Shown here: positions 6,951 through 17,488 of the stretch, piece after piece
Position numbering within the stretch: the first letter of the stretch is position 1
Layout: the number at the start of each line of letters is the position of its first letter
Translations under genes and position numbers: made by a program
Notes under the pieces: model-generated
What the model was told of the DNA's origin: nothing
Seen by the model: only the letters and a program-made list of their open reading frames with translations
Database searches by the model: none
Origin: Bacteroidota bacterium
GTDB taxonomy: Bacteria; Bacteroidota; Ignavibacteria; UBA10030
Length of the DNA stretch: 36,886 nt
Reading direction: 5' to 3'
Assembly: GCA_021813905.1 (NCBI GenBank)
Contig: JAKAJH010000032.1
Coordinates: forward strand, 1-36,886

Positions 6951-8645
6951 ATGCGACTGTCGACCGCGTTCGTTCCCACACTCAAAGAAACACCCACCGA
7001 CGCCACCATCCCCAGCCACCAGCTGATGCTGCGGGCGGGACTGATGCGTCAGCTCACGTCCGGCGTGTATTCATACTTGCCGCTGGGTTACCGGGCGATG
7101 ATGAAAGCGATGGCCATCGTCCGTCAGGAGATGGATGCCATCGGCGGGCAGGAATTTCAGCTGCCGGCGCTGAACCCGGAAGCACTCTGGGTGCAGACCG
7201 GACGCCGCAACGTGCCGAACTTCATTCTGAGCGTGAAGGAACGTGATCTGGTGCTGGCGCCGACGCACGAGGAAGTGATCGGCTATCTGGCCAGCATGCA
7301 CATCCAATCGTACAAGGATCTGCCGCAGATCTGGTATCAGATCCAGACGAAATTCCGGAATGAACCGAGGCCCCGCTCCGGCGTGCTGCGCGGCCGTCAG
7401 TTCATCATGAAGGATGCGTACACCCTCGACCGCTCGTGGGAGGATCTCGACAAGGGGTACGAGGCGCATGCGGGAGCGTACCGGCGCATCTTCTCCCGGT
7501 GCGGACTCGATTTCTTCGTCGTCGGCGCGTCCAGCGGCGCAATGGGAGGGACGGGCTCGCAGGAATTCATGATCGAGTCGAAATTCGGCGAGGATACGGT
7601 GGCCCGATGCCGTTCGTGCGGCTATGCGTCCAACCTGGAAGTAGCGACCTCCGGCGTTGCGCCGGTGGGGAAGACGGGCAACAACGGCCCGACCGAAGAG
7701 ATCCACACGCCGAACGTCCGCACGATCGACGAGCTCGTTACGTTCCTCAAGGTGGATCATTCGCGGCTCGCCAAATCGGTCGTCTATCGCCACGACGGCA
7801 AGCCCGTTCTTCTGCTCATGATGGGGAACGATCAGCTCAACGAAAGCAAACTGACGGCCATCCTGGGCGGCGGCGACATCTCGGCGATGCCGGCGGAGGA
7901 TCTGCGTGTCCTCACGGGCGCGGATGGCGGCTCGATCGGACCCGTGGGACTGAAAGGATTTCGCATCATCGCAGATAAGCGGCTCGAAGGCGCCAACGGA
8001 CTTGTGAGCGGCGCGAACCGCAATGATTATCATCTTGCGAACATCGATCTTTCGCGGGATGCGGTGATCGAGCGGTACGCCGATCTGCGCACGGTAGAAG
8101 ACGGCGAGCCGTGTCCGAAGTGCGGCAAGCCCCTGGTGGTCTCCAACGCGATCGAGCTTGGACACATCTTCAAGCTGGGCACGAAGTACTCCGAGGCGCT
8201 CAACATCCGGTTCCTCGACGAGAACGGCCAGTCGCAGCTCGTGATCATGGGGAGCTACGGCATCGGCATCGAGCGCATCGTGGCGTGCGCCCTCGAACAG
8301 AGCCATGATGAAAATGGCATCATCTGGCCGAAGAGCATCGCTCCGTATCAGGTTCACCTGATCGGGGTGAATATGAGCAACCCGGCCGTCGCCGAGCAGG
8401 CGAACCTCCTGTACGACGGGCTGACAAAGGCCGGCGTCGAAGTACTCTTCGACGATCGCGCGAACATCTCGCCGGGGTTCAAATTCAAGGATGCCGATCT
8501 GCTCGGGATGCCGATCCACGTGATCGTGGGCGAGAAGGGATTGAAGAATCAGCAGGTCGAGATCAAGCGACGGGCGACCGGCGAGCGGACGATGATCCCG
8601 CTGGCCGGAGCCGCGGAAGCGATCCGCAACATAACCACGAACTGA
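6951..8645 (+). CDS. proS: Prolyl-tRNA synthetase, bacterial type
   Basis: Charges tRNA-Pro with proline in the cytosol. The 564-aa length is that of bacterial-type ProS, with an editing insertion inside the class II catalytic domain. Visible parts: N-terminal MLRAGLMRQLTSGVYSYLPLGYRAM; class II motif 2 region FRNEPRPRSGVLRGRQFIMKD (residues ~137-157); a YbaK-like insertion domain around residues 230-390 that clears Ala-tRNA-Pro; the motif 3 region MGSYGIGIERIVACALEQ; and a C-terminal anticodon-binding domain from about residue 465. No strong Shine-Dalgarno sequence precedes the ATG, but the N-terminus fits the family exactly. It is transcribed downstream of the tRNA-Arg terminator and is followed six bases later by the aldehyde dehydrogenase gene. 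Confidence 0.97.
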   Translation: MRLSTAFVPTLKETPTDATIPSHQLMLRAGLMRQLTSGVYSYLPLGYRAMMKAMAIVRQEMDAIGGQEFQLPALNPEALWVQTGRRNVPNFILSVKERDLVLAPTHEEVIGYLASMHIQSYKDLPQIWYQIQTKFRNEPRPRSGVLRGRQFIMKDAYTLDRSWEDLDKGYEAHAGAYRRIFSRCGLDFFVVGASSGAMGGTGSQEFMIESKFGEDTVARCRSCGYASNLEVATSGVAPVGKTGNNGPTEEIHTPNVRTIDELVTFLKVDHSRLAKSVVYRHDGKPVLLLMMGNDQLNESKLTAILGGGDISAMPAEDLRVLTGADGGSIGPVGLKGFRIIADKRLEGANGLVSGANRNDYHLANIDLSRDAVIERYADLRTVEDGEPCPKCGKPLVVSNAIELGHIFKLGTKYSEALNIRFLDENGQSQLVIMGSYGIGIERIVACALEQSHDENGIIWPKSIAPYQVHLIGVNMSNPAVAEQANLLYDGLTKAGVEVLFDDRANISPGFKFKDADLLGMPIHVIVGEKGLKNQQVEIKRRATGERTMIPLAGAAEAIRNITTN

Positions 8646-8651
8646 ACTCCG

Positions 8652-10085
8652 ATGGCGCATCCGGTCGAGCGAATCATTCTCGGCGGAAAGCGAAACGACG
8701 CTCCCGTCGGGATGAGTGCGGAACTCCGTGATCCGTGGGACCTCCGTCCCGTCGGACGGATGGAGATCGCGTCGCGGGATCATGCGGAGACGGCGGTTCG
8801 GCGTGCCGCAGAGGGATTCACCGCCACGCGCGCGCTGCCGTCGTACCGCCGGGCGGAGATTCTGCAATTCATCGCCGGCGCAATTCGGACACGGAAAGAG
8901 ATCTTCGCGGGGCTGATCACGGAGGAAGTGGGCAAGCCGATCCAGTATTCCCGCGTGGAAGTGGATCGGGCCGTTCTGACGTTCGAAACCGCGGCGGCGG
9001 AAGCGGTGCGCATCGGCGGGGAGACCATCCCGCTGGATGTGGCCGCATCGTCGGCGGGACGGTACGGGATCACGCGTCGATTCCCGGTCGGCATCGTGCT
9101 GTGTGTCGCTCCCTTCAACTATCCGCTCAATCTCGTCGCTCATAAAGTGGCTCCGGCGATCGCAGCCGGAAATGCGTTCATCCTGAAGCCGGCTCCGCAG
9201 GCGCCGCGGACCAGTCTCCTGCTGGGAGATATCATCGCCGAAAGTGGATTTCCCCGGGACGCGTTCAGCGTGCTGTTGACGGACAATGAGACGGCCGAGC
9301 TACTGGTACGTGATGCGCGCATCGGCATGCTGAGCTTCACGGGAAGTGCGAAGGTCGGCTGGCACCTGAAGTCCGTCGCCGGGAAGAAGAAGGTTTTGCT
9401 CGAGCTCGGCGGGAACGCGGGTGCGATCGTGGATGAGACCGCCGACATCGACGATGCCGTGCGACGAACCGTGATCGGATCATTCGGCTCCGCCGGCCAG
9501 GTGTGCATCAAAGTGCAGCGCATTTATGTCCACGAGCGCGTCTTCCCGCAGTTTCTGAAGCGCTTTGTGGATGCGGCGAAGTCTCTCGCGACCGGCGATC
9601 CGCGCAAGGAAGAGACGGTCGTTGGTCCGTTGATCGACGACAGTGCCGCGGAGCGGGTTGAGCGGTGGATCCGTGACGCGGTGGCCGCCGGGGCGCAGCT
9701 GCAGTGCGGCGGAAGGCGAGCGGGTCGCGTGGTCGAACCGACCGTCCTGACCGATGTCGCGCTTGCCTGCGATGTGTACACCGAAGAAGTGTTCGGGCCG
9801 GTCACGACCATCCATCCGTTCCGGTCATTCGACGACGCCATCGCCGGGATCAACGACACGCGCTACGGACTGCAGGCGGGCGTGTTCACGAATGACTACC
9901 GGCACGTGATGGACGCGTTCGACCGGCTCGACGTCGGCGCAGTGGTGATGAACGACACGCCGACCTATCGCGTGGACCCGATGCCGTACGGCGGCATCAA
10001 AGATTCCGGATTCGGACGCGAAGGACTCCGTTTCGCCATCGAAGCGATGACCGAGCCGAAGCTGCTGGTGATGAATCCTTCCTGA
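8652..10085 (+). CDS. NAD(P)-dependent aldehyde dehydrogenase
   Basis: Oxidises an aldehyde to its acid with NAD or NADP. The 477-aa protein has the ALDH fold with the cofactor segment GNAFILKPAPQAPRTS, the general-base region LLELGGNAGA (Glu251) and the nucleophile region GSAGQVCIKVQRI (Cys285), 34 residues apart as usual. EEVFGPVTTIHPF and YGGIKDSGFGREG are the family C-terminal signatures. The style is closest to the lactaldehyde/non-phosphorylating glyceraldehyde-3-phosphate dehydrogenase group, but the substrate cannot be fixed from sequence alone. The start lies six bases after the proS stop, so it is probably cotranscribed, although no functional link to proS is obvious. Confidence 0.92.
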   Translation: MAHPVERIILGGKRNDAPVGMSAELRDPWDLRPVGRMEIASRDHAETAVRRAAEGFTATRALPSYRRAEILQFIAGAIRTRKEIFAGLITEEVGKPIQYSRVEVDRAVLTFETAAAEAVRIGGETIPLDVAASSAGRYGITRRFPVGIVLCVAPFNYPLNLVAHKVAPAIAAGNAFILKPAPQAPRTSLLLGDIIAESGFPRDAFSVLLTDNETAELLVRDARIGMLSFTGSAKVGWHLKSVAGKKKVLLELGGNAGAIVDETADIDDAVRRTVIGSFGSAGQVCIKVQRIYVHERVFPQFLKRFVDAAKSLATGDPRKEETVVGPLIDDSAAERVERWIRDAVAAGAQLQCGGRRAGRVVEPTVLTDVALACDVYTEEVFGPVTTIHPFRSFDDAIAGINDTRYGLQAGVFTNDYRHVMDAFDRLDVGAVVMNDTPTYRVDPMPYGGIKDSGFGREGLRFAIEAMTEPKLLVMNPS

Positions 10086-10121
10086 GTACGTGTTTGCTGT
10101 GAGGCGTGGAACGATCCTGTG

Positions 10122-13100
10122 ATGCAACCGCAGTTCATCCATCTTCATAATCATACCCATTACAGCCTGCTGGATGGTGCCGCGACGGTGCAGTCGCTGG
10201 TCAATGCGGCGGTGGAGTACGGCATGCCGGCGGTGGCCCTGACCGATCATGGCGTTATGTTCGGCGCGATCGAGTTCTACAAGCGGGCTACCAAGGCGGG
10301 CATCAAGCCGATCATCGGCTGTGAAGCATATGTCGTCACCAAGGGATCGCGGCTGGAGAAGGGGATCGAGAAGAACGGACGTTCCGCGGGGCGCGGCAAC
10401 TATCATCATCTTCTCCTTCTCGCGAAGAACGAAACAGGGTACAAGAACCTGATGAAGCTCTCGACCCTGGGTCATACGGAAGGATTCTACTACAAGCCGC
10501 GCATCGATTTCGAGCTGCTCACGCAGTACCACGAAGGACTCGTGGTGACGTCCGCCTGCCGGGGCGGCGTGATCAGCGCGCATCTGGTCGCGGGGAATTA
10601 CGAGGAAGCGCGATCGTACGCGTCGATGTACAAAGATCTGTTCGGCGATGATTTCTACGTCGAAATCCAGAATCACGGACTCGAAGAAGAACGGATCATT
10701 CTGAGCCAGGCGCCGAAGCTCGCCAAAGAGCTCGGACTCAGGATTGTCGGCACGAACGACTGCCACTACATCCGGCGCGAGCATGCGCTGCCGCACAACA
10801 TTCTGCTCTACATCCCCGACGCCAGCAGCACGAATACACCCGACTATGAGAATCTCCGCTACGGCACCGATCAGCTCTACTTCAAATCGGCCGCGGAGAT
10901 GGCGGAGGTGTTCCGGGAATTCCCGGAGGCCGTCACGTCGACGCTCGAGATCGCCGAGAAGTGCAACGTCAGGCTGGTGCTGAAACAGAATCACATGCCC
11001 ACGTTCCCGATCCCCGTCGACGCGGGCGTCGGATCGGCGGAGGAGTACTTCGATCGTCTCGTCCGGGAAGGCGTGCAGCGCCGGTACGCCTCGGTTACGC
11101 CCGAGATTGATCAGCGGCTGGAACAGGAGCTGGCGGTCATCAAGAAGATGGGCTACGCCGGCTACTTCCTCATCGTGCAGGACTTCATCAACGCGGCCCG
11201 GGAGATGGGAGTGCGTGTTGGTCCCGGACGCGGCAGCGCGGCGGGCAGCATCGTCTCATACGCGCTCGGGATCACGAACGTCGATCCGCTGCAGTTTGAC
11301 CTGCTGTTTGAGCGGTTTCTGAATCCGGACCGTGTCTCGATGCCGGATATTGACATCGACTTCGCCGACGACAAGCGCGAACGCGTGATCGATTACGTGA
11401 AGCGGAAGTACGGCGAGAACTCGGTGGCTCAGATTGTCACGTTCGGCACGCTTTCATCCCGCGCCGTGCTCAAGGATATCGGACGCGTGCTGGGCATCCC
11501 GCTCAGCACCATCGATTCGATCACGAAGCAGATCCCGGTGGTCATGGGCAAGGTGACGCCGATCGAGGAGGCGCTCAACACCATTCCCGAGCTGAAGTGG
11601 CTCAAGGACAGCGCGGACGAGAAGATCCGCATCCTCATCGATACCGCGCGGGTGCTGGAAGGGATGAACCGGAACGTCTCCACGCATGCGGCGGGCGTGG
11701 TTATTGCCCCGGGCGACATCGCGGACTACGTGCCGCTCTACAAGACGACGCAGACGGACCTCATGACGCAGTACAACATGAAGGATCTGGAAGACGCCGG
11801 ACTGCTCAAGATGGACTTCCTCGGTCTGCGGACGCTTACGGTCATCGAGGACGCGCTGGAAATGGTGCGTCAGGGGCACGGCGTGGCCCTCGACATCGAC
11901 CACATCCCCGACGCAGACAAAGAGACGCTTGAGATATTCTCGCGGGGGCAGACGGTGGCGCTGTTCCAGTTTGAAAGTTCCGGCATGCAGGACTACCTGC
12001 GGAAGCTGAAGCCGTCGTCGATCCACGATCTCGTGGCCATGAACGCCCTGTACCGTCCGGGGCCGATGGAGAACATTCCGGACTTCATCGACCGCAAGCA
12101 CGGCCGACAGCGCATTGCGTACCTGCACCCGAAGATGGAGCCGATCCTCCGGGAGACGTACGGCGTCATCGTATACCAGGAACAGGTGATGAAGATCGCC
12201 AGCGAGATCGGCGGTCTGAGCCTGGCGCAAGCCGATCTGCTGCGCCGTGCCATGGGCAAGAAGGACAAAGCGCTCATGGCGGAGCAGAAGAAGAAGTTCG
12301 TCGACGGTGCGACGACGAACGGCGTGGATCGGAAGACCGCGGGGGAGATCTACGATCTGATCGAGAAGTTCGCCTCGTACGGCTTCAACAAGTCGCACAG
12401 CGTCGCCTACTCGGTCCTCGCGTATCAGACCGGCTATCTCAAAGCGCACTATCCCGCCGAGTACATGGCCGCGACACTGACGAGCGAAATGGCCAACACC
12501 GACAAGATCGTCGTGCTGATCGACGACTGCCGGAAGATGGGCATTGAGGTACTGCCGCCGGATGTCAACGAAAGCGGCGTGAGTTTCGTCGTGTCACCGA
12601 AGGGCATCCGGTTCGGACTGAGCGCGATCAAGAATGTGGGCGAGAGCGCCGTGGAGCAGATCGTCCGGGTCCGGAGCGAGCGGGGACGATTCCACGACAT
12701 CTTCGATTTTTGCTCCCGCGTGGATCTGCGACTGGCGAACAAGAAGACGATCGAGAGTCTCGTGCAGGCCGGCGCGTTCGATTCGCTGCACGACAATCGT
12801 GCGACGCTGTTCGCGTCCGTGGAATCGGCGATCGCGTACGGGCAGCATGTGCAGGATCAGACAGGCAAGGGACAGTCGAATTTGTTCGATGCGGGCGGGG
12901 CGAAGGTCGACACGCGGCCGAAACTGCGCACCGCGACCGACTGGAGCGAGTCGGAGAAGCTGGAACGCGAGAAGGCCGTGCTCGGATTCTACGTCTCCGG
13001 TCATCCGCTGCTGAAGTACCGCGACGAAGTGGAAGGACTGGCCACGGCCCGGCTCGGGGAGCCGGAGCTGGCCCGGGCAAATGCGCAGGTGCGGGTCTGC

Positions 13101-13586
13101 GGCATCGTCGGTGACGTGCGGCGAAAGCCGGACCGGCGCGGCGAGACGATGGCGTTCGTGAAGCTGGAAGATTTCACCGGCAAGGGAGAGGGGATCGTCT
13201 TCGCGGATGCGTTCCGCAAGTACGGCCGCCTGCTTGAACCCGGCTCCATCGTCATGCTCATCGGCAAGAATGACGGGGGCGCCGATGCAATCAAGGTGAT
13301 CGTCAACGAGGTCGTGGACATCCACGACGTCCGCAAACGATTCGCCCGGAGCGTGGTGCTCTCCCTGAATCTCGACGCGCTGAAGGAGGATGGGCTGCAT
13401 CAGTTGCTGAAGGTGCTGGAACGGTTTCCCGGCAAGTGTCAGTGCTACCTGCACCTGGCCGGTGGCGGATTAGCCAACAATTCGGTATATTCGATCCGGA
13501 AGTACGCCGTGGACGCCTCCGCGGAATTCACGGCGGCGGTTCGCGTGTTGCTGGGGCCGGACGGCGTGCGTCTGCAGGGAACGTAG
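10122..13586 (+). CDS. dnaE: DNA polymerase III alpha subunit
   Basis: Replicative polymerase catalytic subunit. The 1154-aa DnaE-type order is: N-terminal PHP domain ([14 protein letters not shown], with DHG and a HIS/ASP-rich metal site), Pol3 palm with catalytic aspartates in PDIDIDF (Asp409, Asp411) and [10 protein letters not shown] just before it, fingers/tau-binding segments ([47 protein letters not shown]), helix-hairpin-helix, and a C-terminal OB fold (ARVCGIVGD-like region near residue 985). No exonuclease insertion is present, so this is DnaE rather than PolC. I use the ATG at 10122; a GTG at 10119 is in frame one codon earlier. The gap after the aldehyde dehydrogenase is 36 bases. 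Confidence 0.97.
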   Translation: MQPQFIHLHNHTHYSLLDGAATVQSLVNAAVEYGMPAVALTDHGVMFGAIEFYKRATKAGIKPIIGCEAYVVTKGSRLEKGIEKNGRSAGRGNYHHLLLLAKNETGYKNLMKLSTLGHTEGFYYKPRIDFELLTQYHEGLVVTSACRGGVISAHLVAGNYEEARSYASMYKDLFGDDFYVEIQNHGLEEERIILSQAPKLAKELGLRIVGTNDCHYIRREHALPHNILLYIPDASSTNTPDYENLRYGTDQLYFKSAAEMAEVFREFPEAVTSTLEIAEKCNVRLVLKQNHMPTFPIPVDAGVGSAEEYFDRLVREGVQRRYASVTPEIDQRLEQELAVIKKMGYAGYFLIVQDFINAAREMGVRVGPGRGSAAGSIVSYALGITNVDPLQFDLLFERFLNPDRVSMPDIDIDFADDKRERVIDYVKRKYGENSVAQIVTFGTLSSRAVLKDIGRVLGIPLSTIDSITKQIPVVMGKVTPIEEALNTIPELKWLKDSADEKIRILIDTARVLEGMNRNVSTHAAGVVIAPGDIADYVPLYKTTQTDLMTQYNMKDLEDAGLLKMDFLGLRTLTVIEDALEMVRQGHGVALDIDHIPDADKETLEIFSRGQTVALFQFESSGMQDYLRKLKPSSIHDLVAMNALYRPGPMENIPDFIDRKHGRQRIAYLHPKMEPILRETYGVIVYQEQVMKIASEIGGLSLAQADLLRRAMGKKDKALMAEQKKKFVDGATTNGVDRKTAGEIYDLIEKFASYGFNKSHSVAYSVLAYQTGYLKAHYPAEYMAATLTSEMANTDKIVVLIDDCRKMGIEVLPPDVNESGVSFVVSPKGIRFGLSAIKNVGESAVEQIVRVRSERGRFHDIFDFCSRVDLRLANKKTIESLVQAGAFDSLHDNRATLFASVESAIAYGQHVQDQTGKGQSNLFDAGGAKVDTRPKLRTATDWSESEKLEREKAVLGFYVSGHPLLKYRDEVEGLATARLGEPELARANAQVRVCGIVGDVRRKPDRRGETMAFVKLEDFTGKGEGIVFADAFRKYGRLLEPGSIVMLIGKNDGGADAIKVIVNEVVDIHDVRKRFARSVVLSLNLDALKEDGLHQLLKVLERFPGKCQCYLHLAGGGLANNSVYSIRKYAVDASAEFTAAVRVLLGPDGVRLQGT

Positions 13587-13602
13587 AACTGGAGGAGATG
13601 CA

Positions 13603-13926
13603 ATGAAGCCTGTCGAGATTACCGATGCGAATTTTCAGACCGAGGTTCTTAAGTCCGGTACGCCGGTCCTGATCGATTTCTGGGCGGAATGGTGCGGACC
13701 GTGCAAAATGATCGCTCCCGTGGTGGAAGAGCTGGCCAACGAGTACCAGGGAAAGCTGAAGGTGGGGAAGCTGGACGTGGACAATAACCAGCAGGTGGCC
13801 ATGCAGTACGGCATCCGCAGCATTCCAACGCTGCTCATCTTCAAGGACGGAAAGGTCGTCGATCAGGTGGTCGGCGCGGTTCCGAAGAAGATGCTCGTGG
13901 AGAAAGTGACGAAGCACGTCAACTGA
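13603..13926 (+). CDS. trxA: Thioredoxin
   Basis: Small (107 aa) cytosolic protein-disulfide reductase. It has the classic active site WCGPC with Cys31 and Cys34, the buried Asp in VLIDFWAEW, and the cis-proline segment [15 protein letters not shown]. The length is standard. A strong ribosome site (GGAGGAG, ~13592-13598) precedes the ATG. It follows dnaE by 16 bases and is closed by a good terminator. A TATATT at 13486-13491 within the dnaE 3' end could be a -10 box for a private promoter, but it lacks a clear -35. Confidence 0.96.
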   Translation: MKPVEITDANFQTEVLKSGTPVLIDFWAEWCGPCKMIAPVVEELANEYQGKLKVGKLDVDNNQQVAMQYGIRSIPTLLIFKDGKVVDQVVGAVPKKMLVEKVTKHVN

Positions 13927-13940
13927 CGATCGACAGACGG

Positions 13941-13982
13941 AAATGCGAGAGGTCCGCGCGCACAGCGGCTTCTCGCATTTTT
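13941..13982 (+). terminator. Intrinsic terminator after trxA
   Basis: AAATGCGAGA (13941-13950) pairs perfectly with TCTCGCATTT (13971-13980). The 20-base GC-rich loop can pair further, and the T run continues to 13982. It separates the dnaE-trxA transcript from aspS. Confidence 0.8.
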
Positions 13983-14019
13983 GTTTCCGCCGTGAGGATC
14001 GTCAAGAAAGGTCAACGCA

Positions 14020-15786
14020 GTGGCAACATTCCCGAAACGGACACATACCTGCGGCGAACTCCGCGCGGCGCACGTCGGCAAGGACGTGACACTGACCGGC
14101 TGGGTCCAGACACGCCGCGACCTGGGCGGCGTCATCTTCGTCGACCTGCGCGACCGCTTTGGCAAGACGCAAATCCTCTTCGCGCCGCAGGTCGACCAGG
14201 CCGCCTACGAGGGCGCCAAGGATATTCGCTCGGAGTATGTTCTTTCGGTGACGGGACGCGTCGCGCCCCGGCCGGAGGGGACGGAGAATCCGGAGCTCCC
14301 GACCGGCACGGTGGACGTCGAAGTGCACTCACTGGTCGTCCTGAATAAGGCGGAGACGCCTCCGTTCGCGATCGAGGACGACATCGACGTGAACGAGGAC
14401 ATCCGGCTGCGGTACCGCTATCTGGACCTGCGCCGGCCCGTCATGCAGCAGAATCTCGCCACGCGCCACCGCGGTTATCAGATCACCCGCTCGTATTTCG
14501 ACCGGAACGACTTCGTCGAAGTGGAAACGCCCATCCTGATGAAGAGCACGCCCGAAGGCGCCCGGGACTATCTGGTGCCGAGCCGGATCCATCACGGAAA
14601 GTTCTATGCCCTCCCGCAGTCGCCGCAGACGTACAAGCAGATCCTGATGGTGTCCGGGTTCGACCGGTACTTTCAGATCGTCAAGTGTTTCCGGGATGAG
14701 GACCTGCGCGCCGACCGGCAGCCCGAATTCACGCAGATCGACGTGGAAATGTCGTTCGTGGATGAAGAGGACGTGATGAGCACCGCGGAGGGGCTGGCGG
14801 CAGACATCTTCAAAGGCATCCTCGGCGTGGATGTGCCGCGGCCGTTCGAGCGGATGAGTTACCGCGAAGCGATGAACCGCTTCGGCAGCGACAAGCCGGA
14901 TACCCGGTTCGGCATGGAGATCCGCGATTGCTCGGAGGTCGTGGCCGGAAGCGGCTTCCGGGTGTTCCAGGAAACCGTCGCGAAAGGCGGGATCGTCGGC
15001 GCGATCTGCGTACCCGGACTGGCCGATTCGACGCGCAATCAGATGGACAATCTCACCGCGCTGGCGAAGTCGATGGGCGCGGGTGGACTCGTGTATCTGA
15101 AAGTGCATGGCGACACGATCGAATGCTCCGCGGAGAAATTCCTGAAGCCGGAAGAGGTCAAAGCCATCGCGGTGTGGGCAGGAGCGGTGGCGGGCGATCT
15201 GGTGCTTCTCATCTCCGGTCCCTGGAACAAGGCGCTCACGATCCTGGGCGGTCTTCGGCTGGAAATGGCCGGCCGTTTGAACCTCATTCCCAGGGATGCC
15301 TGGAACCTGCTCTGGGTGACCGACTTTCCGCTTCTGGAATACAGCGAAGAAGAGAAGCGGTACGTGGCGGTGCATCATCCGTTCACGGCGCCGCACCCGG
15401 ACGATCTGGCGCTGCTGGACAGCGCACCGGACAAGGTTCGCGCCCGTGCGTACGACCTCGTGCTCAACGGCAATGAGATCGCCGGCGGAAGCATCCGCAT
15501 TCACAGCACGGAGATGCAAAGCCGGATGTTCCGGCTGCTCGGCATCGACGACGAATCGGCGAAATTGAAATTCGGCTTCATGCTCGATGCGTTCAAATAC
15601 GGCGCGCCGCCGCACGGCGGCATCGCCTTCGGGCTCGACCGGATCATGATGCTGCTGACGGGCAGCCGGTCGATCCGCGACGTGATCGCGTTCCCGAAGA
15701 CGAGCAGCGCCATGTCGCTCATGGATGACGCACCCTCCGGCGTGGATCCGCGGCAGCTGGACGAACTGCATATCCGGATCGTGTGA
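14020..15786 (+). CDS. aspS: Aspartyl-tRNA synthetase, bacterial type
   Basis: Attaches aspartate to tRNA-Asp, or to Asp and Asn tRNAs if non-discriminating. The 588-aa protein has an N-terminal OB-fold anticodon-binding domain ([15 protein letters not shown]), class II motif 1 region ([22 protein letters not shown]), motif 2 ([20 protein letters not shown]), a GAD insertion domain around residues 290-400, and motif 3 ([14 protein letters not shown]). The GAD domain marks the bacterial type. The start is GTG, with AAAGG eight bases upstream; the residues after it ([19 protein letters not shown]) fit the family N-terminus. Amidotransferase genes that would settle Asp versus Asx specificity are not in the window. 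The end abuts the AtuA-family gene. Confidence 0.97.
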   Translation: MATFPKRTHTCGELRAAHVGKDVTLTGWVQTRRDLGGVIFVDLRDRFGKTQILFAPQVDQAAYEGAKDIRSEYVLSVTGRVAPRPEGTENPELPTGTVDVEVHSLVVLNKAETPPFAIEDDIDVNEDIRLRYRYLDLRRPVMQQNLATRHRGYQITRSYFDRNDFVEVETPILMKSTPEGARDYLVPSRIHHGKFYALPQSPQTYKQILMVSGFDRYFQIVKCFRDEDLRADRQPEFTQIDVEMSFVDEEDVMSTAEGLAADIFKGILGVDVPRPFERMSYREAMNRFGSDKPDTRFGMEIRDCSEVVAGSGFRVFQETVAKGGIVGAICVPGLADSTRNQMDNLTALAKSMGAGGLVYLKVHGDTIECSAEKFLKPEEVKAIAVWAGAVAGDLVLLISGPWNKALTILGGLRLEMAGRLNLIPRDAWNLLWVTDFPLLEYSEEEKRYVAVHHPFTAPHPDDLALLDSAPDKVRARAYDLVLNGNEIAGGSIRIHSTEMQSRMFRLLGIDDESAKLKFGFMLDAFKYGAPPHGGIAFGLDRIMMLLTGSRSIRDVIAFPKTSSAMSLMDDAPSGVDPRQLDELHIRIV

Positions 15787-15791
15787 CGGTG

Positions 15792-17153
15792 ATGAAAGAA
15801 ATGATCCGCATCGCATCGGGGCAGGGATTCTGGGGCGACCTCCAGCGTGCCCCCGTCGATCAGGTGCGCAACGGCCCGATCGACTATCTCGTTATGGATT
15901 ATCTTGCCGAAGTGACGATGTCGATCCTTCAGAAGCAGCGGAAGAAGGATCCGGCACTCGGGTATGCGCGGGACTTCATTCCGCTGATGGACGAGATCCT
16001 TCCGACGGTGATGGCAAAAGGAATCCGGGTCATCACGAACGGAGGCGGCGTCAATCCGATCGCCTGCTCGGAAGCGGTGCTGGCCCTCGCGCGCAAGCAC
16101 GGCATCCCGGGCGTGCGGGTGGGAGTAGTGCTCGGCGATGACATCCTGCCGTCCCTCGACGCTCTTCTGGCGCAGGGACATGAATTGCGGCACATGGAAA
16201 CGGGTGAACCGTTGCGCTCCATCCGCGACCGTGTGCAAAGTGCGAATGTGTATTTCGGCGCCGGCCCCATTGTGGAAGCGCTGCGCCAGGGGGCCAACAT
16301 TGTGATCACCGGACGAACGACGGACACCGGACTCACGCTCGCACCGATGATGGCGGAATTCGGCTGGCAGCCGGATGACTGGAATCGTCTTGCGGCCGGG
16401 ACGATCGCGGGACACATCCTGGAGTGCGGAGCGCAGGCCAGCGGCGGCAATTTTTCCGCCGACTGGGAACACGTCCCCGATCTCGCGCGTGTCGGCTTTC
16501 CGATCGCCGAAGCGCATCCGAACGGCGAGGTGGTCATCACAAAACACCTCGGCACCGGAGGGCGCGTCTCGCGACAAACGGTCACGGAACAGCTCGTGTA
16601 TGAGATCGGTGATCCGCGCCAGTACATCACGCCCGACTGCGTCGCCGATTTCAGCAGTATTCATCTCGAGGAGGTCGGCCCCGATCGCGTGCGGGTTTTC
16701 GGGATCACGGGCGCTCCGTCGACGGAATTCTACAAAGTGTCCGCGTCGTTCAGCGACGGCTACACCGCCATCGGCACGCTGACGTACAGCTGGCCCGATG
16801 CGCTGGCAAAGGCGCAAAAGGCCGATGAGATCCTGCGCACGCGGCTGAAGGATCTCGGGCTGACCTATGAGGAGATTCACTCGGAATTCCTCGGTTTCAA
16901 CTCGTCGCACGGTCCGCTGTCGCCGCTGCCGGTGGAAGCCAACGAGATCGTCCTGCGCATCGGCGTTCGCGATCACCGGTTCGACGCCGTGGAGCGGTTC
17001 GGCCGGGAGCTTGCGCCGCTGATCCTCACCGGCCCGCCGTCGGTGACCGGATTCGCCGGCGGACGGCCGAAACCGGCGGAAGTCGTTTCCTATTGGCCCG
17101 CGTTGCTGCCCAAGACCGCTGTGCAGCCGCGCGTGCAGATCCTGGAGAGCTGA
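15792..17153 (+). CDS. AtuA family protein (DUF1446)
   Basis: A 453-aa protein of the acyclic-terpene-utilisation AtuA/DUF1446 family, recognised from [53 protein letters not shown] and the central [16 protein letters not shown]. AtuA is genetically needed for citronellol/geraniol breakdown in Pseudomonas, but its reaction is not established, and no other terpene gene is present here, so I give no reaction. The start is uncertain: ATG 15792 is used, ATG 15801 (MIRIASGQ) is equally likely, and a GTG at 15783 overlaps the aspS stop. The next gene, two bases after its stop, is the small AtuA-like domain that other organisms fuse to this protein. Confidence 0.85.
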   Translation: MKEMIRIASGQGFWGDLQRAPVDQVRNGPIDYLVMDYLAEVTMSILQKQRKKDPALGYARDFIPLMDEILPTVMAKGIRVITNGGGVNPIACSEAVLALARKHGIPGVRVGVVLGDDILPSLDALLAQGHELRHMETGEPLRSIRDRVQSANVYFGAGPIVEALRQGANIVITGRTTDTGLTLAPMMAEFGWQPDDWNRLAAGTIAGHILECGAQASGGNFSADWEHVPDLARVGFPIAEAHPNGEVVITKHLGTGGRVSRQTVTEQLVYEIGDPRQYITPDCVADFSSIHLEEVGPDRVRVFGITGAPSTEFYKVSASFSDGYTAIGTLTYSWPDALAKAQKADEILRTRLKDLGLTYEEIHSEFLGFNSSHGPLSPLPVEANEIVLRIGVRDHRFDAVERFGRELAPLILTGPPSVTGFAGGRPKPAEVVSYWPALLPKTAVQPRVQILES

Positions 17154-17155
17154 GC

Positions 17156-17488
17156 ATGCGCGTGCGTCTGTTGGATCTGTGTCATGCCCGGTCGGGCGAC
17201 AAAGGCGATACGGCCAACATCGGACTGATCGCGCGGAAGCCGGAATATTTTCCGCTGATCGTCCGCGAGATCACGGCGGAGCGCGTGCGGAACCACTTCG
17301 CCGGGATTGTGCGGGGCAGCGTCGAGCGGTATGAACTTCCGAACCTGGGCGCCCTGAACTTCGTCCTGCACGAGGCGCTGGGCGGGGGCGGAACGCTATC
17401 GCTCCGGAACGATGCGCAGGGAAAGACCCTCGCGGCCGCGCTGCTCCGGATGGAACTGGATGTGGATAAGGACCTGCTCCTGAAATGA
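17156..17488 (+). CDS. Small AtuA-like domain protein (partner of the AtuA family protein)
   Basis: A 110-aa protein starting [23 protein letters not shown]; the [14 protein letters not shown] signature is that of the small domain found as a C-terminal part of many AtuA/DUF1446 proteins. A GGAGAG ribosome site seven to eight bases before ATG 17156 decides this start; a longer in-frame reading from 17093 runs through the end of the upstream gene. Two bases separate it from the AtuA stop, and its own stop overlaps the prfB start (ATGA). The arrangement suggests that the two AtuA halves work as a two-subunit complex. Function unknown. Confidence 0.8.
   Translation: MRVRLLDLCHARSGDKGDTANIGLIARKPEYFPLIVREITAERVRNHFAGIVRGSVERYELPNLGALNFVLHEALGGGGTLSLRNDAQGKTLAAALLRMELDVDKDLLLK

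Noticed and set aside
6506-7009. Open frames on both strands across the tRNA-Arg repeats
   Set aside because: They translate tRNA and repeat DNA, contain the same peptide two or more times because of the 126-base period, and have no ribosome site or known domain.
13486-13491. trxA promoter inside dnaE
   Set aside because: TATATT is present but there is no acceptable -35 box 16-18 bases upstream, so it is mentioned only under trxA.
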